A stretch of DNA of 30,000 bases, taken from assembly GCA_030674185.1 (NCBI GenBank), contig JAPXFY010000031.1, positions 40,842,532 to 40,872,531 on the forward strand, given 5' to 3'. This DNA is from Monoplex corrugatus. Its lineage: Eukaryota; Mollusca; Gastropoda; Littorinimorpha; Ranellidae. A model generated the notes under the pieces. That model was not told the DNA's origin, made no database searches, and saw only the letters and a list, made by a program, of their open reading frames with translations. The first letter of the stretch is position 1; every line of letters starts with the position of its first letter. Below, in pieces: positions 9,434 to 18,164 of the stretch. A program made the translations under genes and the position numbers.

Positions 9434-10005
9434 GGAAAAGACACACATACGCAATGATCAAATCAGTACTAACGTCCAGAGGGATAGATATGCAGTCTAC
9501 ATGACAGAAAAGTACATGTACACAATGACCAAATCAGTATTACGTCCAGAGGGATAGATATGCAGTGTACATGACAGAAAAGTACATGTACACAATGACC
9601 AAATCAGTATTACGTCCAGAGGGATAGATATGCAGTGTACATGACAGAAAAGTACATGTACACAATGACCAAATCAGTATTACGTCCAGAGGGATAGATA
9701 TGCAGTCTACATGACAGAAAAGTACATGTACACAATGACCAAATCAGTATTACGTCCAGAGGGATAGATATGCAGTCTACATGACAGAAAAGTACATGTA
9801 CACAATGACCAAATCAGTATTACGTCCAGAGGGATAGATATGCAGTCTACATGACAGAAAAGTACATGTACACAATGACCAAATCAGTATTACGTCCAGA
9901 GGGATAGATATGGAGTCTACATGACAGAAAAGACACATATACACGTACACAATGACCAAATCAGTATTACGTCCAGAGGGATAGATATGCAGTGTCCATG
10001 ACTGG
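9434..10005 (-). repeat. 70-bp minisatellite, about 8 copies, derived from the exon 2 splice-acceptor region
   Basis: GGGATAGATATGCAGTSTAC recurs at 9481, 9551, 9621, 9691, 9761, 9831, 9901 and 9978; the last interval is 77 bp. The segment next to the exon (GAAAAGACACACATACGCAA and then TGATCAAATCAGTA) aligns with the unit segment AGAAAAGTACATGTACACAA and then TGACCAAATCAGTA, so the unit includes a decayed copy of the exon 2 acceptor tract. Most units also contain, on the gene strand, CTTTTCTGTCATGTAG, a potential decoy acceptor. Units with GTGTAC in place of GTCTAC lose that AG. Confidence 0.85.
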
Positions 10006-10237
10006 AATGTAAAGGGAGGGGAAGTAAAGTGGAGAAATGAGGAATGAGGACAGCCAGACCATTATCCATTCTCTGCTCCACACTAGCAGTACCATTTTCG
10101 CCATAATCTCTGTCTCCCAAGTACTATAACTATCCCCTCTCTAACCTGATCTAGAAACCTAAAAAAAAAATACACATAAGACAGAGCTAAACAGTGTCCA
10201 ATCTAACAGAGAAGTAGACATGCTGGTTGTTTATTGC

Positions 10238-10430
10238 ATGGTATGCGGTTTTCATGTGGAATACAAGACTGATCCTGAACGTTCATGTTTCTCCACAGGT
10301 TCTGCATGGGAAGGACTCCAGTGGCCTTGGGTTCTGCTTCTTTCTGCTGGTCTCCCTTTTGTTGAGCAGCAGCTGTTCTGTGCTGTACAAATGTAAACTT
10401 GCCTTGCATACGCTGCTGTGGCCAGCTTAA
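10238..10430 (-). pseudogene. Retrotransposon C-terminal relic with a C2H2 zinc finger
   Basis: The minus strand reads RLSWPQQRMQGKFTFVQHRT, then a Lys/Gln/Glu-rich linker, and after a frameshift FPCRTCGE, one stop, and TFRISLVFHMKTAYH. That is C-x2-C-x12-H-x5-H spacing. Non-LTR retrotransposons of lophotrochozoans often carry such a finger at the extreme C-terminus, after a KDTLK..WEDI..R..W segment. That segment is found at 12426-12620 on the same strand, on the other side of the 43-bp array. Defects: at least one frameshift and one nonsense codon. Confidence 0.6.
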
Positions 10431-12425
10431 TCTGTTGCAGGTAATGTTGAATATACTGCTGTGACCAGCGTCATCTGTTGCAGGTAATGTTGAATATACT
10501 GCTGTGACCACTGTAATATGTTGCAGGTAATGTTGAATATACTGCTGTGACCAGCTTAATCTGTTGCAGGTAATGTTGAATATACTGCTGTGACCAGTGT
10601 AATCTGTTGCAGGTAATGTTGAATATACCGCTGTGACCAGCGTAATTTGTTGCAGGTAATGTTGAATATACTGCTGTGACCATTGTAATATGTTGCAGGT
10701 AATGTTGAATATACTGCTGTGATCAGCGTAATCTGTTGCAGGTAATGTTGAATATACCACTGTGACCAGTGTAATCTGTTGCAGGTAATGTTGAATATAC
10801 CACTGTGACCAACATAATCTGTTGCAGGTAATGTTGAATATACTGCTGTGATCAGCGTAATCTGTTGCAGGTAATGTTGAATATACTGCTGTGACCAGTG
10901 TAATCTGTTGCAGGTAATGTTGAATATACTGCTGTGACCAGCGTCATCTGTTGCAGATAATGTTGAATATACTGCTGTGACCAGTGTAATCTGTTGCAGG
11001 TAATGTTGAATATACTGCTGTGACCAGCGTCATCTGTTGCAGGTAATGTTGAATATACTGCTGTGACCACTGTAATATGTTGCAGGTAATGTTGAATATA
11101 CCACTGTGACCACTGTAATATGTTGCAGGTAATGTTGAATATACTGCTGTGACCAGTGTAATCTGTTGCAGGTAATGTTGAATATACTGCTGTGATCAGC
11201 GTAATCTGTTGCAGGTAATGTTGAATATACCACTATGACCAGCTTAATCTGTTGCAGGTAATGTTGAATATTTTGAATATACTGCTGTGACCAGCATAAT
11301 CTGATGCAGGTAATGTTGAATATACTGCTGTGACCAGCGTAATCTGTTGCAGGTAATGTTGAATATACCACTGTGACCACTGTAATATGTTGCAGGTAAT
11401 GTTGAATATACTGCTGTGACCACTGTAATATGTTGCAGGTAATGTTGAATATACTGCTGTGACCAGCGTAATCTGTTGCAGGTAATGTTGAATATACTGC
11501 TGTGACCACTGTAATATGTTGCAGGTAATGTTGAATATACCACTGTGACCACTGTAATATGTTGCAGGTAATGTTGAATATACCACTGTGACCAGCGTAA
11601 TCTGTTGCAGGTAATGTTGAATATACCACTGTGACCAGCGTAATCTGTTGCAGGTAATGTTGAATATACCACTGTGACCAGCGTAATCTGTTGCAGGTAA
11701 TGTTGAATATACCGCTGTGACCACTGTAATATGTTGCAGGTAATGTTGAATATACCACTGTGACCAGCGTAATCTGTTGCTGGTAATGTTGAATATACTG
11801 CTGTGACCAGCGTAATCTGTTGCAGGTAATGTTGAATATACTGCTGTGACCACTGTAATATGTTGCAGGTAATGTTGAATATACCACTGTGACCAGCGTA
11901 ATCTGTTGCAGGTAATGTTGAATATACCACTGTGACCAGCGTAATCTGTTGCAGGTAATGTTGAATATACCACTGTGACCAGCGTAATCTGTTGCAGGTA
12001 ATGTTGAATATACTGCTGTGACCACTGTAATATGTTGCAGGTAATGTTGAATATACCACTGTGACCATCGTAATCTGTTGCAGGTAATTTGAATATACTG
12101 CTGTGACCATCGTAATCTGTTGCAGGTAATGTTGAATATACTGCTGTGATCAGCGTATCTGTTGCAGGTAATGTTGAATATACTGCTGTGACCACTGTAA
12201 TATGTTGCAGGTAATTTGAATATACTGCTGTGACCATCGTAATCTGTTGCAGGTAATGTTGAATATACTGCTGTGACCATCGTAATCTGTTGCAGGTAAT
12301 GTTGAATATACTGCTGTGATCAGCGTAATCTGTTGCAGGTAATGTTGAATATACCACTATGACCAGCTTAATCTGTTGCAGGTAATGTTGAATATTTGAA
12401 TATACTGCTGTGACCAGCATAATCT
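10431..12425 (-). repeat. 43-bp minisatellite, about 46 copies, inside a retrotransposon relic
   Basis: The unit contains CTGTTGCAGGTAATGTTGAA and then TATACTGCTGTGACCAGCGTAAT (plus strand). All three minus frames of the unit are free of stops and 43 is not a multiple of three, so antisense frames of 400 residues exist (FNITCNRLRWSQQYIQHYLQ pattern) without being genes. The edge unit at 12400-12430 reads DISCIRLCWS, continuous with retrotransposon coding sequence. The other edge continues into the zinc-finger relic. Variants (CACTGTAATATG or CAGCGTAATCTG; CTGCTG or CCACTG) form higher-order patterns. Confidence 0.9.
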
Positions 12426-12620
12426 GATGCAGCTAATATCTTCCCAGTTAGACAGTGTTGATGCCACAGCTGATGTGCTTGGCCTTCAGAGTATCCTTGA
12501 ATGGCTAAAGTGGTTTTCCTTAGTTGTGGTGTCCTCTTTGTCTCTCCATATCAGAAAAAGTTGTGGTATTGTGCTTCGTCTCTCCATATCAGAAAATCCT
12601 AGGGATGCGAATGTCTTCTG
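12426..12620 (-). pseudogene. Retrotransposon C-terminal relic upstream of the array
   Basis: The minus strand reads EDIRIPRIF-stop-YGE, then after frameshifts PFKDTLKAKHISCGI and LSNWEDISCIRLCW. This follows the usual order of a non-LTR retrotransposon tail (RIPRxxLYGEL, KRFKDTLKxxLKxCGI, WEDIxxDRxxW). It contains a local tandem duplication: CTCTCCATATCAGAAAA occurs twice, about 40 bp apart on the plus strand. Together with 10238-10430 it forms one element split by the 43-bp array. It lies in the big intron of the host gene, on the same strand. Confidence 0.6.
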
Positions 12621-12734
12621 CACAAACAATGCGAACTGCCGAAAGAAGCTGGCATATGAAGCACAGACACTTTATACCTGGCAGGCCACACTTCGTCCGA
12701 ACTTGAAGGTTGGAGGACTGATCTTGCCGCATTG

Positions 12735-14060
12735 TTATACTATGATAATGATCAAGGACCAAAGTAAATAATGACACACATTGCTATACTGTGATAATGA
12801 TCAAGGACCAAAGTAAATAATGACACACATTGCTATACTATGATAGTGATCAAGGACCAAAGTAAATAATGACACACATTGCTATACTATGATAATGATC
12901 AAGGACCAAAGTAAATAATGACACACATTGCTATACTGTGATAGTGATCAAGGACCAAAGTAAATAATGACACACATTGCTATACTATGATAATGATCAA
13001 GGACCAAAGACAAGTAGATAATGACACACACTGCTATACTGTGATAGTGATCAAGGACCAAAGTAAATAATGACACACACTGCTATACTGTGATAGTGAT
13101 CAAGAATCAAGGTACATAATGACACACATTGCTATACTGTGATAATGATCAAGAATCAAGGTAAATAATGATATACATTGCTATACTGTGATCAAGAATC
13201 AAGGTAAATAATGATGTACATTGCTATACTGTGATAATGATCAAGAATCAAGGTAAATAATGACACATTGCTATACTGTGATAATGATCAAGAATCAAGG
13301 TAAATAATGACACACATTGCTATACTGTGATAATGATCAAGAATCAAAGGTAAATAATGACACACATTGCTATACTGTGATAATGATCAAGAATCAAGGT
13401 AAATAATGACACACATTGCTATACTGTGATAATGATCAAGAATCAAGGTAAATAATGACACACATTGCTATACTGTGATAATGATCAAGAATCAAGGTAA
13501 ATAATGACACACATTGCTATACTGTGATAATGATCAAGAATCAAGGTAAATAATGACACACATTGCTATACTGTGATAATGATCAAGAATCAAGGTAAAT
13601 AATGACACACATTGCTATACTGTCATAATGATCAAGAATCAAGGTAAATAATGACACACATTGCTATACTGTGATAATGATCAAGAATCAAGGTAAATAA
13701 TGACACACATTGCTATACTGTGATAATGATCAAGAATCAAGGTAAATAATGACACACATTGCTATACTGTGATAATGATCAAGAATCAAGGTAAATAATG
13801 ACACACATTGCTATACTGTGATAATGATCAAGAATCAAGGTAAATAATGACACACATTGCTATACTGTGATAATGATCAAGAATCAAGGTAAATAATGAC
13901 ACACATTGCTATACTGTGATAATGATCAAGAATCAAGGTACATAATGACACACATTGCTATACTCTGATAATGATCAAGAATCAAGGTAAATAATGACAC
14001 ACATTGCTATACTGTGATAATGATCAAGAATCAAGGTAAATAATGATATACATTGGAGTA
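12735..14060. repeat. 49-bp minisatellite, about 27 copies
   Basis: The unit contains ATAATGACACACATTGCTAT and then ACTGTGATAATGATCAAGAATCAAGGTAA in the main type. The left third (12735-13070) has GGACCAAAG in place of GAATCAAGG, so two subfamilies are arranged in blocks. Stops occur in the plus frames; it is non-coding. It lies in the large host intron. Confidence 0.93.
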
Positions 14061-14159
14061 CTGTAATAAGAATCAAGATATAAGATATACACATTATTAC
14101 AGACAAGCACTCATCTTCAGAAAATGAGAGAAGTCAGTCGTCCAATTAAGGAAACAAAA

Positions 14160-14735
14160 CAGCTCCCTTATCCAAAAGAAAAAAAACAACAATATTCCCT
14201 CAAAAATAAATAAATAAAGTAGAATTAAAAAAAGTAAACAAAACGGCACAAAACAAAAAATTAAATTAGACTAAAAAAAAAAAAAAATAAAATAAAATTA
14301 AAAAAATGAAATAAAACAAAATAAAACAAAAGAAAGCAAAACAAAAATAAAAAATAAAACAAAAATAAAATAAAATTAAAATGAAATAACACAAAACTAA
14401 ACGAAACAAAAAAACTAAACTAAAATAAAACAAAAATAACATTGAATAAAACAAAATAATACAAAACAAAACAAAACAAATAAAATAAAATAAAATGAAA
14501 TACACAAAATGAAATAAAATAAACTGAAATGAAATACAATAAAATCAAATAAAACAAAACTAAATAAATGAAACATAATGAAATAGAATAAAACAAAATA
14601 AAATAAACAAAATAAGGTCAAATAAAATAAAATAAAATAAAATGAAATAAAATAAAATAAAATAAAACAAAGTAAAATAAATTGAAATAAAATAAACCGA
14701 AATAAAACAAAACAAAATAAACAATCAGTCAAAAA
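14160..14735. repeat. A-rich (AAAAT/AAAAC)n tract
   Basis: About 570 bp of pentanucleotide-like AAAAT, AAAAC and AAATA repeats. The antisense frames rich in Phe, Leu and Tyr are artefacts. It ends about 16 bp before the splice donor of the host exon at 14751. Confidence 0.95.
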
Positions 14736-14750
14736 CTAAAGAAGTCTTAC

Positions 14751-14929
14751 CCTCCATCGCTGTCCTCCAAGGACCAGTTGATGTTGTCTGTTCTCTCCAT
14801 GTCGGGGAACTTGTAACGTACAGTGCATGACTTGGACTTTGTGTCTTCCTCTATCTCCACCTCTGTCAACACACATAGTACACTCTTCATGTTGGGGTAC
14901 TGACACAGCACAGTACACTGTCCTAGTAT
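14751..14929 (-). CDS. Unidentified host gene, upstream exon
   Basis: On the minus strand the frame QCTVLCQYPNMKSVLCVLTE, then VEIEEDTKSKS and CTVRYKFPDMERTDNINW ends at GGAGG, followed by the donor GTAAGA at 14750. Two bases are left over and are completed by the first base of the 9326-9431 exon, giving DGG-G-FYIRF. The 5' border is uncertain: the best pyrimidine tract (CTTTTACAG, ending 14937) would put TAG in frame, so acceptors after 14930, 14923 or 14918 are more likely. Four cysteines in a short span suggest disulphides or metal binding. I do not recognise the protein; upstream exons were not found. Confidence 0.6.
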
Positions 14930-14964
14930 CTAGGATCTGTAAAAGCAAATGACGGCTCCTACAC

Positions 14965-15515
14965 CCAAGTTGTGAAAATACGAATTAGCACAGCAAAACA
15001 AAACATGGTCCAGTTAAAACAGCGTTTGGAAAGACAATGGGCTTCCCAAAGACTGAAAACTAAGATACGTAAGAACTCTGAAAATTTTTATTTGGCCTGT
15101 CTTAATGTATGGTTGCGAAGCCTGGACACTAAGAAAAGATGAAAAAAATAAAATCAAAGCAGCAGAAATGCGGCTCTACAGACAACTTCTCAGAGTCAAA
15201 TGGACAGACAGAAGAACAAACGATAGCGTGTTAAAGAGACTCAATGTCAGGCACCAAGCTGAAATACGCAGGCCATGTGATCAGAAACACCAAAACAGAT
15301 TTGATATCAACGATCCTGCAGGGGAAAGTTGAGGCGAGGAGAAGGCAGGGACGACCACACACCTCCTATTTCAACAACATCACTGAAGTCTGTGGTCTGG
15401 GAATCCAGGTCGCCCACAGATGTCTCCTTTGTGTGACCTGGAGAAGACTTGTAACGTCGATCGTGGCTCCTACCGCCGATCCTGGCGAGGGAGAGAGGAA
15501 GCAGAAGAGGAAGAA
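14965..15515 (+). pseudogene. RTE-like non-LTR retrotransposon, C-terminal relic
   Basis: Three consecutive frames give the C-terminal part of a retrotransposon polyprotein. First KIRISTAKQNMVQLKQRL; then LMYGCEAWTLRKDEKNKIKA, LYRQLLRVKWTDRRTND and VLKRLNV; then GTKLKYAGHVIRNTKTD, ILQGKVEARRRQGRPHTSYF, NNITEVCGLG and VAPTADPGEG. These match the known order (YGCESWTL, RRMLRIxWTDxxTNxxVL, KLxYxGHVxR, GRRGRPR, NI..GL). At least two frameshifts are needed, and the reverse transcriptase core is absent, so it is a 5'-truncated dead copy. It lies antisense to the host gene. Confidence 0.8.
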
Positions 15516-15696
15516 GAAGAATACCTTTACGTTGGTGTACTTGTAGCATGCAAGAGTATATATATATGCACATACACAGACACAAACTCACACTATCACG
15601 CGCTGGCCAGCGCACATACACTATAAAAGGCATGCAAACAAATCACATTACAGTGTCGTACACACCCATACAAGCATACATGCTTGCATATTTGTT

Positions 15697-15705
<9 letters not shown>

Positions 15706-15776
<71 letters not shown>

Positions 15777-15786
15777 TGTGTGTGAG

Positions 15787-15870
<84 letters not shown>
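15706..15870. repeat. (TG)n microsatellite
   Basis: About 165 bp of TG with one GAGTAG interruption. It is followed by TACTTGATAGACAGAATAGA, a flank repeated almost exactly at 16266 beside a (GATA)n tract. Confidence 0.97.
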
Positions 15871-15874
<4 letters not shown>

Positions 15875-15997
15875 TGATAGACAGAATAGATAGATAAGTA
15901 GACAGATAGATACATTTTCTGATACATTTTCTGCAAATGCACAGTTCTCAGGAATCTGCTTCTATGCATGTTGCGCTATACAACTTACAAGTCTTCA

Positions 15998-16002
<5 letters not shown>

Positions 16003-16078
<76 letters not shown>
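16003..16078. repeat. (CA)n microsatellite
   Basis: 76 bp of uninterrupted CA, followed by TATATA. It is inverted relative to the TG tract 130 bp away, so the two could pair in single-stranded DNA. Confidence 0.97.
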
Positions 16079-16082
<4 letters not shown>

Positions 16083-16301
16083 TATATATATATATGTATG
16101 TACATATATCAGCTTTCTATACAAAAGCTTCTTTCGGTACTTTGTGGGTACTTTGGGAAATATTGATATATAGATGTAATTATAGTTATAGATATAGTTA
16201 TAGATATACATATATACATATGTATATGTGTGCGTGCATGCGTGTGTGCGTGCATGCGTGCGTGATACTTGATAGACAGAACAGATAGATAAATAGACAG
16301 T

Positions 16302-16305
<4 letters not shown>

Positions 16306-16333
<28 letters not shown>

Positions 16334-16338
16334 TAGAT

Positions 16339-16385
<47 letters not shown>
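16306..16385. repeat. (CAGA)n/(GATA)n microsatellite
   Basis: CAGA units followed by about 16 GATA units, flanked on the left by TACTTGATAGACAGAACAGA. Confidence 0.97.
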
Positions 16386-16387
16386 TA

Positions 16388-16500
16388 CAGCACAGTTCCC
16401 AAAGATTATTCAGTATGGAAAGCTGAAGCAAAGGATACTATGATATGGCCATGGAAGACCACTAAAGTGATACAATGTTGCTCTGAAAGTCAGCCTCACC
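16388..16500 (+). pseudogene. Retrotransposon tail fragment, left copy
   Basis: In shifting frames it reads FPKIIQYGKLKQ, GHGRPLK and VALKVSL, resembling the non-LTR tail RIPKQxLYGELxxG..GRPLKRYKDTLKxxL. About 100 bp aligns at roughly three-quarters identity with 20743-20840. The two copies lie just outside the two ends of the 4.2-kb putative transposon. Confidence 0.5.
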
Positions 16501-16510
16501 AGAGAACTCC

Positions 16511-16541
16511 ATATGAGCTTGTGACAAAAGGTGATCGTCCA
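16511..16541 (+). repeat. Left terminal inverted repeat of the 4.2-kb element
   Basis: ATATGAGCTTGTGACAAAAG followed by GTGATCGTCCA. It pairs with 20715-20742, with TT/AA as the only mismatch in the first 22 bases and a GAT insertion before CGTCCA. Confidence 0.65.
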
Positions 16542-17101
16542 GACCCCTTGTATATTTATCGCACAAATAAAGAATTAAAAAATTACCAATGCTTCTTTAT
16601 TTATTGCTTGATGCTTTATAATACCTTGAAGAGATACATAATATAACATGGTGAGTCTGGGTGTCTGCCTTTCATTTGAAAATGCCCAAGTTGTACGCTT
16701 TTCTTAGATAAATTTTCCCGTTCAAGATGGCGGACGAGTGATGCGGTTGGTGTCGAAGCCTGGATACATATCTAAATTGCATACCATCACAACAGTATGA
16801 ATAAAAGATGCAGAAAAATCAACGGCGAACATGTTAATATCACAAACTGTTTCTATTTCTGATTGTTTTCGATGCAGTCAAGCGGTAAAAATCCGTTTGA
16901 CAGTCGTAACGCTGAATGTCAAATCGTGTCGGTCAGCAAATCTCTCGATCGTTCACATCAAGTTCGGTTCGGTTTCGTGTTCATATAACTCGGCATGTCA
17001 GGCAACACTAACCGAATGGAGAAATGTGTTTTCCGAACCAAATTGGATTCAATGGCTGCAAACGAGCGCGAAATCCATACGGTAGTAAGCAGTATGTCAG
17101 A

Positions 17102-17324
17102 AAATAACGACCGTATTTTTTCTCGCAATTCTACTAACAACGAACTTACAGATCCCATGCCATGCTTTAAATAGCACTCAAGGCAAACGGTTTCAAATCG
17201 AGGCTGGAGCTTTCGTCAAGAATGGCGCGTCGAAGCAGAGAAGGTGAGGAAATGTTGTTTGTCCACAATCATTACGACCGTCAGAAATCGTAACAACTGT
17301 CAAATGCATAACGACCGTCAGAAG
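17102..17324 (+). promoter_or_regulatory. Upstream cluster of ATAACGACCGTCAGA motifs
   Basis: Motif copies at 17102 (ATAACGACCGTA), 17271 (ATTACGACCGTCAGA), about 17289 (GTAACAACTGTCAAA) and 17309 (ATAACGACCGTCAGA); the last three fall within 53 bp. Further copies occur at 16898 (inverted), 17505, 17660 (inverted) and 17710. They surround the start codon at 17222 and lie within the intron, so they may serve as transposase binding sites, promoter elements, or both. Confidence 0.5.
17222..17243 (+). CDS. Transposase-like gene, first coding exon (MARRSRE-G)
   Basis: ATG at 17222 begins MARRSRE and ends in a single G at 17243, followed by the donor GTGAGG (consensus AAG-GTGAGG). The next exon begins at 18165 with GT, which completes a glycine codon, so the phases agree. 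A short basic first exon is plausible for such genes. This is an inference from splice sites and phase only; transcripts would settle it. Confidence 0.45.
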
Positions 17325-18164
17325 AAAATGATAGAAACATTGGTTTCAGCTGTTCTGTCAAATGTGTTTCTGTAAATGATTAAAATTCTTTAACATGCAA
17401 GTGAACCAAAAGTAGAGTGGCGGCAATTCAACGGGATTTTCCGCAACTTTTGGGCGATGTTTTGTGCATGACACATGATTAGGACATCGTTTTAGCGATG
17501 TCCGAAATAACGACCGAAGGATATTAAGTTAATCAATGTATCAATTATACGTGAAACTGGGGCAGAAAACGGCTTGGAATTTCTATTTTGCTTCTTCTTT
17601 AAATACATGACAGAACTAAAGTTCAGATCATAGGATTAGTGGGAAATCTGGCGATTATTTGACAGTTGTTACTCTCATAGTTGAAGACATTATCATTCAG
17701 TATGTCTGTCGTAACGACCATCAGTATCTCTTGTGATTAATAAATGATAAGTTTATTTTCATTATGATACATATTTACTTTGAAAATTTGAAAGTGCACA
17801 TTTTCGGCTATTTCCATAATTCTTTTTGATAAAATGTGAAGGAGTAGAGACCAGCAACCAGATTCCACCAGCCCCCTTCCTCCCAGTCCCTCCATTTATT
17901 CTTTCTTCACAGTTCACCTCTTTCAAATGCAGCTTGTAAAATGGAGGAATGGCAAGGGGTGTATGTATTTGTTTTATGTGTTTGTTTTGTCTAAGAGCTT
18001 TTAAGTCGGTGTTCAGTCTCACACAGTCATACTCGTAGCACATACAAGGAAAAAAGAAACACATGTTTCATCAGAAATGATTTTAATACTTGCTTAAAAT
18101 GTATGCTCACTTTTTGATTTTGTATTTGTTTACTGTTTTTTTACGTTTATTTGTCTGTTGTCAG

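Noticed and set aside
11030..12420. Minus-strand open frames of 288-416 residues (FNITCNRLRWSQQY pattern)
   Set aside because: Produced by a 43-bp repeat with no stops in any minus frame. The period of three units equals 43 codons, and there is no start, splice or domain evidence.
10431..12425. TTGCAG-GTAATG in each 43-bp unit looks like a splice acceptor or donor
   Set aside because: It is on the plus strand, while the host gene runs on the minus strand. No plus-strand exon was found.
12427..12771. 114-residue plus-strand frame starting MQLISSQLDSVDATAD
   Set aside because: Overlaps the antisense of a recognisable retrotransposon tail and runs into the 49-bp array.
14266..14732. Phe/Leu/Tyr-rich frames resembling membrane proteins
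   Set aside because: Antisense of an A-rich pentanucleotide tract.
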